Notes: generated from the sequence alone by a model not told the origin. 64,000 nucleotides of DNA from Galeopsis tetrahit (GCA_963675135.1 OY776121.1:78266875-78330874), one strand, 5' to 3'; shown: positions 42,575 through 54,659, numbered from the stretch's first letter. Translations and numbers: made by a program.

Positions 42575-43103
42575 TAGGGCTGGCAAATCGTGCTATCGTG
42601 TCGACACGATAGTGACACGACACGATAAGGCCAAACACGAACACGACACGATAAGGATCTGTGTCGACACGACACGAACACGATAATTTTCGTGTCGACA
42701 CGACACGATAACGACTCGATAATTTTCGTGTCGACGTGACACGACACGTAACACGATAACGACACGATAAGAAAATAAATCAATTTAAAACTGTATTAAA
42801 TATATAAAAAATAATATATTTATGTAAATATAAAAAATTATCGTGTTATTATCAGATACGTGTCATTATCGTGTCGTGTCATATCAGGTAAATAACAGGT
42901 TAACGGGTTGTTAACAGGTTAATGGGTTACCTGTTAATTTTATCGGGCTTAACGGGTTGACACAAACCCCGACACGAAATTTTTGTGTCGTTATCAGGTC
43001 GACCCGATAACGACCCGAACCTGATAAGGCCAAACACTAACCCACAATTTTCGTGTCGAATTCGTATCGTGCTATCGTGTCGTTTCGAAAATTGTCACCC
43101 CTA
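42575..43103. mobile_element. Non-autonomous hAT element, 529 bp
   Basis: Ends T(A/T)AGGG(C/G)TG(G/A)CAA with an exact 8-bp TSD ATTCTATT (42567-42574 and 43104-43111). Unit B has the unoccupied site near 57675. The interior is packed with CGTGTCGACACGA and CACGACACGATAA repeats, a feature of one group of plant hAT MITEs. Confidence 0.9.
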
Positions 43104-43260
43104 ATTCTATTAAATGGGGGTTGACTAATATAGATTGTGTAAAATCAATTTGGTAAACCTCTATTGATCCGAAAACAGTACAAAGATATTTGGATATATT
43201 GATATCATTTATTGATTGAAATAATTTCAGTACGAAATTTGTGGAGTTCATTGTTTAATA

Positions 43261-43412
43261 CTCCCTCCTATTCTTTTTAACCGTCGTTTTAGATTTTTTA
43301 GAATTAGCAATTTAATTGACGTTTTGTAAATTTATCTCTAATATACCCTTTTATTTCCTTAATTATGTGTGTGTGGAGCTACAGAACGTCAATTAAAAAG
43401 AATAGGAGATAG
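43261..43412. mobile_element. Stowaway MITE, 152 bp, unit A only
   Basis: CTCCCTCCTATTCTTTTTAA at the left and its inverted form ending AATAGGAGATAG at the right, with TA on both sides (43259-43260, 43413-43414). Unit B reads TTTAATATATCACACC across the site near 57830. Confidence 0.85.
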
Positions 43413-43881
43413 TATATCACACCAATTAAAGGCTAATTCTAATTCCTAAGAGCATCTTTCGTGGGAGGTAGGAATCTCATGTGGAGTGTTTCCCCTAACT
43501 AATAGGTGAGTGTTTGCAAACATTAGTAGGTGCTTAAAAATATTTTTATTTTTTTTCAAATAGAGTCACTTTTAGAGTGTTTGCAAACACAATTAAGAGG
43601 GTGTTTGCAAACATTGTTATGTGCTTAAAAGTACTTCATTTTTAAAATATAATCACTTTTGGAGTGTTTGACAACACAACTAAGTGATTAAATTAAGTTG
43701 TTAAAAGTAATTTTAGTGAAGCACCCCTCCACCTACTTTTAATAGCTTATATGTGATTCTCATCATTATAGTAACCAATTTTACATTTTTGTCCTTACAA
43801 TTTAAATAATATTTTATATTTACCCATTACTTATCCAAATGTAATAAGGGTGTTTTTTGTAAATTTATAAAAAAAAAAGTA

Positions 43882-45239
43882 CACCCTCCATCCCATAAAA
43901 ATTTGCACACTTTCTATAAATGGACGTCCCACAGGAATTTGCACACTCCATAAAAGACAAATTTCTTATAACTTTTACTCTCTTAATATACTCTTATTAA
44001 CAAATACTCCCTCCATCCATGAAAAGTAGGGACATGGGGATGGGGCACATGTTTTAAGAAAAAGGTAGATAAAGTAGATAAAGTAAGGGTATTGTAGGGT
44101 ATTGTGGGGTCCATTTTGAATAAAGTGATTGTTTGAGAATAAAGTTGATGGCAATTTGAGTAATTAAGTGATGGTTGAAGGGTGATAGTTTTAAAAAAGG
44201 GCATGTGACTACATTTTGTGGACAAAGAATATAGGGCAAATGGGACTACTTTTCGTGTGGACGGAGAGAGTATGTCATTACTTTATTCCTTCGAATTAAC
44301 AATAATTCTAACTAATTAACAAACACCGACTCATTTACTAAATTAATTGGGCCCATTAAACTAATCATTATCCACAGTAACGCCTAAACCCATTACACAT
44401 TCATCCAAATTCATTAACCCTAAAATCATTAATTCCACTACAGTTCGCCTCCCCCTCTCTCTCTCAAACATTCTTTCTCAAAACCTATTCATTCATAGTT
44501 CGTCTCCCTCTTCTCTCCCTAAAATCAAACCCTGAATCGAAGAACCCTAATGTATTCTCTCGATTTCTCGTTTCTCGTTTCGTTCAGGTTATGTGTTCGA
44601 TTCTCTTTCGCCGTCTCACTCTCTCGATTCTTCATTTACTTTCGGTTATGTATTCGACTCGCCGTCTCCCTCTCTCGATTCTTAATTTACTTCAGGTTTT
44701 GTGCCTGACTCGCGGTCGCCGTCTCTCGATTATGAGGTTGGGTCGACTTTTGAGTCCGAAGCTTTTGAGATGGGTGACGATTCACCTTTGATTGAGCCAA
44801 TGGTTTCAGATTCGTTCGATTCTTGTGTGGAGGAGGTTGGGATGGGTGTCGATCCACCTTTCGTGCAGCCGATGATGTCTGGTTCGATACTCCCCAGATT
44901 GTGTTCATATGCTGACTGTATTCTGATTCTGTGTGTATTTGGATCTTGAGTTGTGTTTTGTTTTTGGATCTTGAATCGTGTTCTGTTTTTTGTAGATATT
45001 TGGATCTTGGTTAAATAGTTGAATTGTGTTCTTATTTTGGGTGAATATTTGTATGTTGATTTTGGGTGAATATCTTGTATTAGTATTGTTTATCCGAACA
45101 TTAATTACTTGCAGCCTTGTTAATCTTTCTATTTAATCTCTTCATGAATGGACATAAATGCCCTTTGAAAAGTCAACAAAAGTCTTTTTTTAATATGAGT
45201 GCAGTCCCAGAGGTGCCAGTTCCTCTGGGACAGAGGGAG
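43882..45239. mobile_element. Stowaway-bounded insertion of 1.36 kb with a gene-like interior
   Basis: Left CACCCTCCATCCCA and right TGGGACAGAGGGAG are inverted, with TA on both sides. Unit B/C reads AAAAAAGTAATTTATTTTGTAAAC (about 60508-60530) without it, so the whole block is one insertion. The interior at 44440-44700 is a CT-rich, UTR-like stretch with about three ~52-bp repeats of a TTCGATTCTC...CGCCGTCTC type. After it an open frame (44701-44949) encodes an acidic, repetitive peptide. This may be captured host DNA; I recognise no gene. Confidence 0.6.
44007..44270. mobile_element. Stowaway MITE nested in the 1.36-kb insertion
   Basis: CTCCCTCCATCCATGAAAAG at the left and an inverted end ACGGAGAGAG at the right, with TA on both sides (44005-44006, 44271-44272). 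264 bp, no coding capacity. Confidence 0.75.
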
Positions 45240-45535
45240 TAGTTTGTTTTGTAAACATCACAACAAATACACAATTGATTTAAAGTGATTAATTTTAAAA
45301 CACAATCAACTTTCAATTTTATTGTAAAAATCAATTTTAATTACTTTGAATCAATCAATATGGTTTGCAAACACACCCTCCCTAAATGAGGAATGGGTGA
45401 TTGTGAGGTGTATGATGTGGCGTAGGAATGGAAAAATTGGAAGGCTTGTTGCTTCATGGGAAGGAGAAAAAAGTAATGATGAAAGTGAGAGTAGAAATTT
45501 TGGGTGTGAGTTTCAAACAGAAGAAAAATACAAAG

Positions 45536-45969
45536 TGATGCAGCGTGCTTGATCAAAAGAAAGAATAACAAGAATCGTTGATTCACAAAATACCCGAATC
45601 TTGATAAAACGAAAAATAATTCTTCAATAATAATTTCAATCTGCAAAAAATGCTCCACCATGTTTGGAAAACGAGAATAAACCCCAACCCTAGTGTACGG
45701 AATTAGGAAATTACAAAAAAAACCCAAAACAATTAAAAATTACAAAAATAACACCAAAAAAGCAATAAAACGCGTTTTTGACCACTCAAACGATGGAATT
45801 TAGCCAAAAAGCATCGCACGTCATAGCAAAGCAGTGTGTTTGACTCGTAGCATCGATTCCACTCAAAAAAGTGTGCTCACACGCTAAAATCGGGTTCCAG
45901 CTCCCAAAACTTCAAAAATTCTTCGGATGCTCTCGTTTCTTCAGAAATTGCAACGCCACTCGTGCTACA
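45536..45969 (-). repeat. 3' LTR of element 3 (relative to its coding strand)
   Basis: 434 bp; read on the minus strand it begins TGTAGCACGAG after the purine tract GGGAGGGAATGA and ends GCTGCATCA. The pol frame runs 58 nt into this LTR before its stop at 45912. Confidence 0.9.
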
Positions 45970-48900
45970 TCATTCCCTCCCGGGTAGAAGAGATTCGTCC
46001 TCGAATCTGAATCGGCCTCATCACTGGACGACGAATCCTCAACAAAGGGAATCAAGTGCTTCACATTAAAGACATCCGACGTACGAACATGACTTGGTAA
46101 TTGCAGCCTATATGCATTTGAGTTGATTTTCTCCACGATCTCAACCGGTCCAATCTTCTTAGCAACCAATTTAGAATACTCACGAGCAGGAAAACGGTCC
46201 TTTGTTAAAATAGCCCACACAAAATCACCCACTTCAAAATCAACCCGACGACGACGCAAATCTGCATGTGCCTTATACTTAGAAGTAGCCTCCACAATCC
46301 GAGCATGAATGTCACGATGAACCTGCTGAATCTGGGTCACCAAATCCGTTGCGCTAGCATGGGAAGGGACCTTGCTAAGCAAAGGCAGCAAGTCAAGCGG
46401 ACCACGAGGCACAACACCATAAACAATCTGAAAAGGGCTAAAACCGGTAGTACGGTTGACAACATGATTGTGAGCAAATTCAGCTTGACTAACCTTCGAA
46501 TCCCAAGATCTGGGATAATCACCAACCAAGCTGCGAAGCAAATTACCCAAAGAACGATTAACCACCTCCGTTTGACCATTAGTTTGGGGATGGTAAGCGC
46601 TACAGAAATTAAGGGACGTGTTCACTGAACGCCACAAACTACGCCAGCAATGACTAACAAAACGAGTGTCCCGATAAGAGACAATGGAAGAAGGGAATCC
46701 ATGGAGGTGGTACACCTCACGAAAGTATAATTGTGCCACATTAACAGCATCAACTGTTTTCTTGCAAGGAATGAAATGAGCCATCTTGGAGAATCGATCA
46801 ACCACCACAAAGATTGAATCATTCCCCCGCTGCGTCTGTGGCAGGCCAAGGACAAAATCCATACTCACATCAACCCACGGCTGCGTCGGAATGGGAAGGG
46901 GCATATACAAATCCGCATTAGATGCAGCCCCTTTCGACACCTGGCAAATACGACAACGAGTCACAAACCTGCCTACCTCTTTGTGCATCGAAGGCCAAAA
47001 ATAAGAAGCTGCTGCAAGCTGAAAAGTCTGGTCATGACCCACATGACCCTCGTGCAATTCTTGGATGATTTTGGGACGAAGGCTGCAATCAGGAATACAC
47101 AACTGGAGGCCCCGAAATAGAAATTCATCCTCCAAAATGAAAGGAGAACCACCACCCTGCTGGATCTGAAGAAGAACCTTGGAGAAGAAAGGATCCTCCA
47201 CATCCAAATCAATAAGAGACTCAAACCCCAGAACATGTACCCGAAAAGTCGAGATCAGATTATGGCGACGACTCAAAGCATCTGCCACCCTGTTAGAGAC
47301 CCCTGCTTTGTGTTTAATAACGAATGTGAACTGCTGGAGGAAAGAAATCCAGGATGCATGGCGGTGAGATATCTTATCTTGGCTCCCCAAATGTTTCAAG
47401 GCATTGTGATCAGTAAAGAGAACAAACTCCCGCTGGAAGAGATAGTGCCTCCAATGCCGAACAGCCTGGACTATGACATAAAACTCCACATCATATGTGT
47501 TGAAACGGAGTTTGGAACCCGCCAATTTCACACTGAAAAAGGCCACCGGATGGCCTGCCTGGCTCAAAACTGCCCCAATTCCTGATTTCGAAGCATCACA
47601 ATGTAACTCAAAAGGCTGGGAGAAATTAGGAAGAACAAGGATAGGTGTTGTCGTCAGTCTATGCTTGATCTCATCAAAGGCAGTTGACGCATCCTCTCTC
47701 CACACAAACTTGGTCCCCTTCATGCAATCGGTTATTGGTGCCATAACACTACTGAAATGTGGAATGAACCGTCGATAAAAAAGAGGCTAACCCATGAAAG
47801 CTCCTGACCGCCGTAATAGATGTAGGGGCCGGCCAGTGACGAATGACCTCAATTTTACCCGGATCTGCTGGAAGGCCCTCATCAGATACAACATACCCCA
47901 AAAACTATACTGAAGTAGTCATAAAGGCGCACTTGTCGGAGGCTGCATAAAACTGATCCAGACGTAAAACCAACAAGACCTCCCGTAGATGTTGTAGGTG
48001 AGAGTCGGGGCTGTCACTGTAAATCAGAATGTCGTTGAAATAAACGACGACGAATTTACCAATGAAAGGATGTAGGGCCTGATTCATGACACACATGAAG
48101 GTACTCGGGCATTAGACAACCCAAATGGCATTACCAACCACTCAAACAACCCCTCCCGTGTCTTAAATGCTGTCTTCCATTCATCTCCAACTCGAATACG
48201 AATCTGGTGATAGCCACTCTTCAAATTCATTTTACTAAAGATGGAGTCCCGACCCAACTGGTCCAACAAATCATCCAACCGAGGAATAGGAAAACGATAC
48301 CTCACTGTTATCTTGTTAATGGCACGACTGTCCCCACACATGCGCCAAGTACCGTCCTTCTTAGGGGTCAATAGGGCAGGCACTGCACATGGACTGAGGC
48401 TTTCACGAACGTGGCCCTTTGCAAGTAACTCATCCACCTGGCGACGGAGTTCCTCATGCCCCTTCGGACTCATACAATAATGTGGGCGGTTTGGCAAGGC
48501 TGCACCCGGCACAAGATCGATTTGATGTTGAATATCTCGAAGAGGAGGCAATGTATCCGGGAGGGACTCGGGAAAAACATCAGCAAACTCAGTCAACAAA
48601 GGTTGGACAGCAAGGGGAGGTGTTCCAAACTGCGAACCCGTGGGCTGAGCAATAAGAGCGAAAACAATCTCAAACTCCTCCATAGCAGACTGAAAGGGCA
48701 CACGAGATAAGAGCATAACAGGTTTGGAGGCATCCGTCCGGGGAATGCCTCGAGGCTTGCTGGGTAACAACACAATCTTACGACCCCTGAAAAGAAACGA
48801 GTATGTATTTGCACGACCATCGTGCGTGACCTCACGATCAAATTGTCACGGTCGGCCCAATAACAAATGACATGCATTCATAGGCACCATATCACAATAT

Positions 48901-50241
48901 ATCTCATCACTATAAGACGACCCCATAGAAACTGAAATCAGAACTCGACGAGAAATAGTAACATCCATACCTTTACTAAGCCACGACAGTTTATATGGCT
49001 TCGTGTGAGCTTCAGTTTCAAGACACAACTTGGTAACTGCCACTTCCGATAACACATTCTCACAACTACCCGAGTCAATAATGTAAGAACACACCTTGCC
49101 TCCAATAGTGCAAGTCGACTGAAAGATATTGGTACGTAACCAATTGTCATCGTTGGCACGTGGGCTCAAAAATGTGCGCCTGAGCATCAACAGAGGTCCA
49201 ACATCACCCTCTACAAGTTCCTCCTCAACCACTTCATCCATATCCTCATCATAAACAGGGAGGGTGTCATCAACAAGGTCATAATCAACAAAAAGGCCAC
49301 GCTTGTCAGCGCGAGGACGACGACAATCCGCTTGGCGGTGACCAGATTCGCCACAATTAAAACACTTTATGCCAATGGAAGAAGCCCGATTCGGTGGTGG
49401 TTGAGAAACAGAACCACGAGGAGCAGCAGGGCTAGGGGAAGAGTTTACCGTATTACGAAACCCACTCGAGGCACAACGGGCCAACTGTTTTTCAGCCTGA
49501 AGCGCTCGCTGATGCGCCTCCGAAACAGTAACAGGATCAAACATATTAAGAACATCCTGCAACTGAATCCACAAACCCCCAATATAACGAGAAACCAATT
49601 GAAACGGTGTCTCTACAAGATCAGTACGTGCAAGCAATTGATAAAATTCAGTAGTATACTCATAAACAGACTTAACACCCTGACGCAACAACTGAAAACG
49701 CTGATAAAGATCTCTCTCATAATTATATGGCAAAAACGCAGCACGAATATGTTTCTTGAATTTACCCCAATCAACAAGTTTAGGCTTACCAGATCGAAGA
49801 CGGTTTGCCTTCACTTGTTGCCACCAGGCCTGTGCACGACCTCGCAAACGTGTCGCCACCAAAGAAACACGACGATCTATCGAAACATCCTTAAAATCAA
49901 GGATTTCCTCCACAGTAGCAAGCCAATCAACAAATTCATCTGCAGCCAAACTGCCATGGTATTCTGGGAGATCCACTTTGAAGCCAGTCTCCCAGCAACG
50001 ATCTGTGCGATCCGGGCGCGGTGGGGGGGGGGGAAGGATCCCGAAGGTGCGCGAACGGATTGTCATCGGGGGTGGCGTCATCATCATCATCATCCAAATC
50101 ATGCCGTTGGGCGTTAGGTGCCCGCGCTTGAAGGGCCGCCAATTGCTGAGTCAATTGAGCCACTTGTTCGCGCAACAATGCGATTTCATCCCTACGAGCA
50201 TCCACCATACGGGCATCGAGATTCTGTCTACGAGGCGGCAT
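45912..50241 (-). pseudogene. Gag-Pol of element 3, disrupted
   Basis: Gag starts at ATG 50241 (MPPRRQNLDARMV, then a coiled segment) and shifts frame near the G/C run at 50020-50033. Gag continues (LPEYHGSLAADEFVDWLATV) to the zinc knuckle CFNCGESGHRQADC and protease IIDSGSCENVL. TGA at 48846 stops the frame, which then resumes in phase into RT. A shift lies near 48100, then the RT box reads YFNDIL (first Asp replaced by Asn), TAG at 47905, another shift near 47780, RNase H (LHCDASKSGIGAVL) and integrase with zinc finger, SMDF, VSYRD (second catalytic Asp displaced by Tyr) and GQTEVVNR. The C-terminus has no clear chromodomain and extends into the LTR; that overlap occurs in CRM-type elements, but I do not assign a lineage. 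Confidence 0.88.
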
Positions 50242-50261
50242 ATCGACAGGATCGTTCGGAA

Positions 50262-50270
50262 ACTGATACC
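50262..50270 (-). other. Primer binding site of element 3 (initiator-tRNA-Met type)
   Basis: On the minus strand TGGTATCAG starts four bases inside the 5' LTR border. It matches the first nine bases of the usual plant initiator methionine tRNA primer site. Confidence 0.8.
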
Positions 50271-50274
50271 ATTC

Positions 50275-50708
50275 TGATGCAGCGTGCGTGATCAAAAGAA
50301 AGAATAACAAGAATCGTTGATTCACAGAATACCCGAATCTTGATAAAACGAAGAATAATTCTTCAATAATAATTTCAATCTGCAAAAACTGCTCCACCAT
50401 GTTTGGAAAACGAGAATAAACCTCAAACCCTACTGTACGGAATTAGGAAATTACAAAAAAAACCCCAAAACAATTAAAAATTGCAAAAATAACACCAAAA
50501 AAGCAATAAAACGCGTTTTTGACCACTCAAACGATGGAATTTGGCCAAAAAGCATCGCACGTCATAGCAAAGCAGTGTGTTTGACTCGTAGCATCGATTC
50601 CACCCGAAAAAGTGTGCTCACACGCCAAAATCGGGTTCCAGCTCCCAAAACTTCAAAAATTCTTCGGATGCTCTCATTTATTCAGAAATTGCAACGCCAC
50701 TCTTGCTA
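50275..50708 (-). repeat. 5' LTR of element 3 (relative to its coding strand)
   Basis: Begins TGATGCAGCGTGC on the plus strand. It ends ...CACTCTTGCTA, where the other LTR has ...CACTCGTGCTACA, so the terminal CA is lost at the border with unit B. Confidence 0.88.
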
Positions 50709-51848
50709 ATTCTTTGTATTATTTTATATTTCACTCCTTATTATATTTTCAATAAAAAAATTAATAAAAAATGTCAAAATATTTTAACAATATTTATTTT
50801 TGCATAATTTAAATATTATATTTAATATTGAAATGTAATATTTAATTAAAAAAGTAAAATTATAAAATAAATAAATAATGAATAAAGATATGAAAATAAA
50901 TATAATTTGATGGTGGGACCATAATTATTTTTGTGGAATGAAGCATTGGTGAGGAAGGAGTATTTTAAAGGAAGGGGTATGAAATTTTTGAGGTGGCACA
51001 CATATGGCATATATGTGGCAAATTCATACCTCCAAATTCATTTCTTCCATTGGACATGCTCTAAATATATATCATACTTTTCTAATTTTTGCTTTTGCTT
51101 TTTGGCCCCATTGTGGGATCTGCCTTGGCCCCGTTGTTGGATCTGTTTTTTTTGGTGGGTTTTGTCAGTTTGTATAGTAGAATCTTGAAATTTGGTGGAT
51201 CTTTGTCATTTTTTGTCCCTTTTTTTTTTATATGAGATCACCTTAGTGTGAGGTTGGCTCGATTTGAGAATGGTGACCTGGTTGTCATGGTGATCAAAGG
51301 GTACACCCGTTTTTTTTTCTTTCTCACAATTGGAAGGGACAACGATTCCAGAGTGATCCATTTTGGGTTGAAGATCATGAGCATAAAGATGTACAGTATT
51401 GATCTTTATAAAATCCCTCTAAAAAAAAACTGTAGTTTATAAATTCTAAAAACTTTTAGAATTAAGTTATATATAATTTAATTGAAATTATAAATTATGT
51501 AAAGTGTTAATTCATATATGTCTCTATATGATCTCAACCTAAACATAATTCGAGTTGTGTTTTTGGGGATAGGGTTTTAATATATTTATCATTCGTTTAT
51601 TCCTTTTGTATTATATATTTCACTAACTTATGTAGTTATGTCGCCAATTGTTTTTGGTATACGTAATATTACGTACGTATGCAAAGAAAATATAAAAATG
51701 ACACAGATAATATTATATGTAAAATCAAATTAAAGAGAAATAAGTTTATAATATATATTACTCGTGGAGTGCTTTGATGGATGCCTCAGCTGATGAGGTG
51801 GCAATTAAACTGGCAATACATTATTCATATTATGTAATTGAGAATTAA

Positions 51849-52582
51849 TCAGAAACAGTAATATTCACAATGGCAAATTGTACCAATACATTTGCTATTG
51901 ATATAATTCCTTGGGATTGGAATCGAGTTTATGCAACTCCCACGACATGATGTTTTACCAATGCATGATGAAACTTGTACGTCTTTCTTGCAAACTGCTC
52001 TTTTTCCAAACACCATAAATTCTGCATAACAAAAATAACAACCTTAATTTATATATATATAAAAATAATACTCCGTATTATATTTGATAATACACAGAAA
52101 ACAATGTCAAATATATACGTATTGTTCATTTTTAAGGGATAAAATATGCGCTCTTTAAAATTTTCACTTTTTGATTCGGTAATTAAGAATGAAGTCATAT
52201 CACTTTTAATCCCATAGTAAATATTCATCTGTTTTAGCAAATGAAAATTGCGTGAAAATCATGTGCCTATTAAAACACATCAAAAAGCCTAATACCGAAT
52301 TAAACAAACTCTTACAAAAAAAAAATGAACTCTTATTTCACCCCAATAAAATTGCACTCAAATTGCAATTAACTTAACTTAAAGATATTTTTTTAATTCA
52401 AAAGCAAATTCTGAAAAATAATATCGAACTGAAGTTGATTTTATCAATATTTTCCCTGTTTTGAATGGACAAAAAATTCATTATATAAGTATATTAATGT
52501 ATATAACTTAAACATGAGGTATACCTGAGGTAATGCATGCAAAAACTAGGACTAACAAAAAAGAATATGCAAGCTTGGCCAT
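51849..52582 (-). CDS. Defensin-like (LCR-type) secreted cysteine-rich protein, copy B, 76 aa
   Basis: Exons 52582-52525 (58 nt) and 52021-51849 (173 nt), with the same splice phase as copy A, donor CTCAG|GTATAC and acceptor TTATGCAG|AATT. The intron is 503 nt. Signal peptide and all eight mature cysteines with identical spacing are retained. Against copy A there are 8 coding differences: two silent, and six that change L17I in the signal peptide plus five mature positions (E to D, T-P to K-T, K to N, Y to H). No stop or frame change exists in either copy. Same predicted role as copy A. Confidence 0.85.
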
Positions 52583-52863
52583 TGTGATATATATATGATT
52601 CTATAGAAATGTGGGGAGAAGCCATTCACAGAACCCCATTTATATATAATTCATAATTGCTTACATATATATGGTTGAAAATAATTTTTTTTGACTTTTA
52701 TGGTAGGAAATTAATTAGCTATATCACGAATTGAATAAGAAATATGATTAATGTGATTAATTTGCATTTATTACGCACTAATATCCTTTAATTGGGTGCC
52801 TGCCATTTTTTCTTTTTCTTACATGATTTTTTTTTTTTTTAATCTTGTGTAACCGTATTGTTA

Positions 52864-53197
52864 GAGTGTCCACAATGGTTAGGGAGTTATAACTCTCCTC
52901 TCTCCTCCATATCATTTTTACATAAATAACTCAACCCCTAATAACTCCCACAACCATTCCAAAGTTATACTCCAACTTACATCTGAGGGACCCACTATTC
53001 ATTACATTTCTTTTTAATTTTTAATTTTTAATTTTTTATTTAAGGTTTTTCATCGTTGTTAGCAAAAAGTAGGGTTATGCCGCACTAACCCATTTGAGAA
53101 GAGAGAAAAATTTTTAAGTTATAACTCAGCGCCATAACGGGTTGTAACCCTATTTTTAAAGTTATAACCCTCTAATAACCAACCGTTGTGGACACTC
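52864..53197. mobile_element. Tourist-like (PIF/Harbinger) MITE, 334 bp, unit B only
   Basis: Ends GAGTGTCCACAA(T/C)GGTT in inverted orientation and a TTA target duplication (52861-52863, 53198-53200). Unit A reads GTATTGTTAATAAGAG across the site near 37340. Confidence 0.92.
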
Positions 53198-53263
53198 TTA
53201 ATAAGAGACATTAATTCTAGTGTATTCTTCCATTTGTATTTTAAAATAAAATTTAATAGTATA

Positions 53264-53588
53264 CTCCTTCCATATTTTAATAAGTGTCATTTTAATTTTT
53301 TTCAATAATTTAAGATTATAAATTGTGGTCCATATCACCCTTCATTAATTATAACTAACTTTAATATAAATTTTTTTTTTGATAAAGAATGTAGTGAAGA
53401 ATGTAGCTAGTATTCATAAACCAAATTAATTTTGGTATAAACAATTTTTGTGGAATTTAGTAATGGAAAATATTTATAGTAAATGAATAAGGATAAAATA
53501 GTCAAAATTTAAGAAAAAATTCTAGAATGACACTTATTTTAAAATTAGTTAAAAAGCCAAAGTGACACTTATTAAAAAACGGAGGGAG
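53264..53588. mobile_element. Stowaway MITE, 325 bp, unit B only
   Basis: CTCCTTCC... at the left and ...ACGGAGGGAG at the right, with inverted AATAAGTGTCA motifs inside and TA on both sides. The unit A site is empty (about 38921). Same family, opposite orientation and same length as 55843-56167. Confidence 0.88.
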
Positions 53589-53935
53589 TATTAATTAGTG
53601 GATATAATCTTTATCATTCCATATATAATTACAGTAGCTGCTAAAATTAGAAATAAAAATTTCACAACCAAAACACTATTATTGAATTTGTCATTAAATT
53701 GTAAAAGTTGAACATGCATTAGTAATTATTGCATTAGTAATTATTATTCAATAGTGTAAATTTATATATTTTAATTTATTTATTAAAAAATATAATCTTT
53801 AAAATATGTATATATTTGTGAATTTATTATTTTATAAAAAAAATGAAATGTTGGAGTAATATATATTATTGTACAACACATATATATAAAAAAATATAAT
53901 AGAATATATAATTATAATTTTATTTATAAAACGAA

Positions 53936-54640
53936 TCAATATACGAAATTACAAATTGCGAAAAACTTCCTTGTAGACAAAAAATCTAGATAAATAATTT
54001 TCAATTCACTCTTGCTCTTGACTCTAGAGGCCGCGAGCTTGCAACATACAATTGTCCTTGTGAATACGGGTTTCGGAAGGTACACACCTACCATGGAAAG
54101 AAACTGACATTTATTTTTATTTATCGTCATGGAAAAAGTAAATAGAACAGGAAATCGTCTTCTTCGAAACTTTTCGAGAGTCGTGTCATCTGAAACACTC
54201 ATAGTCATTCGCGGGATAAAAACTTTACTACCAATAAATCCTTCCAGAACGAATTTGTGCTTCAACAATGTGGTTTTCAAGTCATTTAACAATCAATCTA
54301 ATCTCATTACACAAATCGAACTTCAGGTCAATGTTCCTAAGCAGCATTATATGGACACCTATTTTGAGATTGAATAAATGATTTGGTAGACCAGAGCACT
54401 TAAGAGAGCTGGGAAAGTCAACTGAAAACACATGTCCCATTTCACAGGGTCTAAAACTTAAATGGACAAACATTGTCTGAACTCAAATATTTCCTTATAC
54501 TCAAATATTTCCTTATATCACCAAGTATCATCGTCAACGGTCAACACTGCCTCATTGATGCTTTCAACTTCTAATTATATCTTGGACCAAATTTTAAAAT
54601 CCAATCCGAGAATTCAACTATTTCATCATACCGTTAGAAT
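53936..54640 (-). pseudogene. Helitron PIF1-like helicase fragment
   Basis: On the minus strand, pieces in two frames match the C-terminal part of the plant Helitron helicase: VEFSDWILK near 54630; LPNHLFNLKIGVHIMLLRNI near 54390-54450; then a frame (54292-53936) with FIGSKVFIPRMTM, FPVLFTFSMTINK, LSMVGVYLPKPVFT and ASRVKSKSELKI, the last being the helicase motif VI region with its usual Gly-Gln lost. Internal stops and shifts are present. It is absent from unit A. No Helitron 5' TC or 3' CTRR end with hairpin was identified. Confidence 0.8.
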
Positions 54641-54659
54641 CTAAAATTATGGGGATGTA

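Larger units (their letters stand above)
19046..45535. repeat. Segmental duplication unit A, expanded by insertions
   Basis: Once insertions are removed, this stretch aligns in order and orientation with 50.7-61.0 kb. Examples: 19046-19460 with 50809-51277; 35805-37358 with 51290-53210; 38892-39065 with 53219-53735; 40530-40900 with 55710-57645; 42554-43480 with 57663-57960; 43735-45535 with 60440-60788. In a ~320-bp sample (36140-36470) I counted 7 substitutions, about 2%. The unit carries one defensin-like gene. Confidence 0.85.
45536..50708 (-). mobile_element. Decayed Ty3/gypsy element (element 3) at the junction of units A and B
   Basis: LTRs 45536-45969 and 50275-50708 differ at about 14 of 434 positions (about 3%), so it is older than elements 1 and 2. 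On the minus strand the order is gag, protease, RT, RNase H, integrase. No target duplication is present (left flank ATACAAAG, right flank CTAATTC), and the terminal dinucleotide of the right LTR is altered. By comparison with the B/C junction (60788-61005), about 217 bp of host DNA is missing at this insertion. Polyprotein frames carry several stops and shifts. Confidence 0.92.

Noticed and set aside
44591..44949. Protein-coding gene in unit A
   Set aside because: Inside a Stowaway-bounded insertion, with overlapping frames produced by CT-rich repeats; no recognisable domain.
45912..47744. Chromodomain at the C-terminus of element 3
   Set aside because: The tail after the integrase DNA-binding region lacks the aromatic cage pattern I would need to call a chromodomain; lineage left open.
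49332..50277. Plus-strand frames of 173 and 261 aa
   Set aside because: Shadows of the minus-strand gag region of element 3, which has a zinc knuckle and Gag core on the opposite strand.
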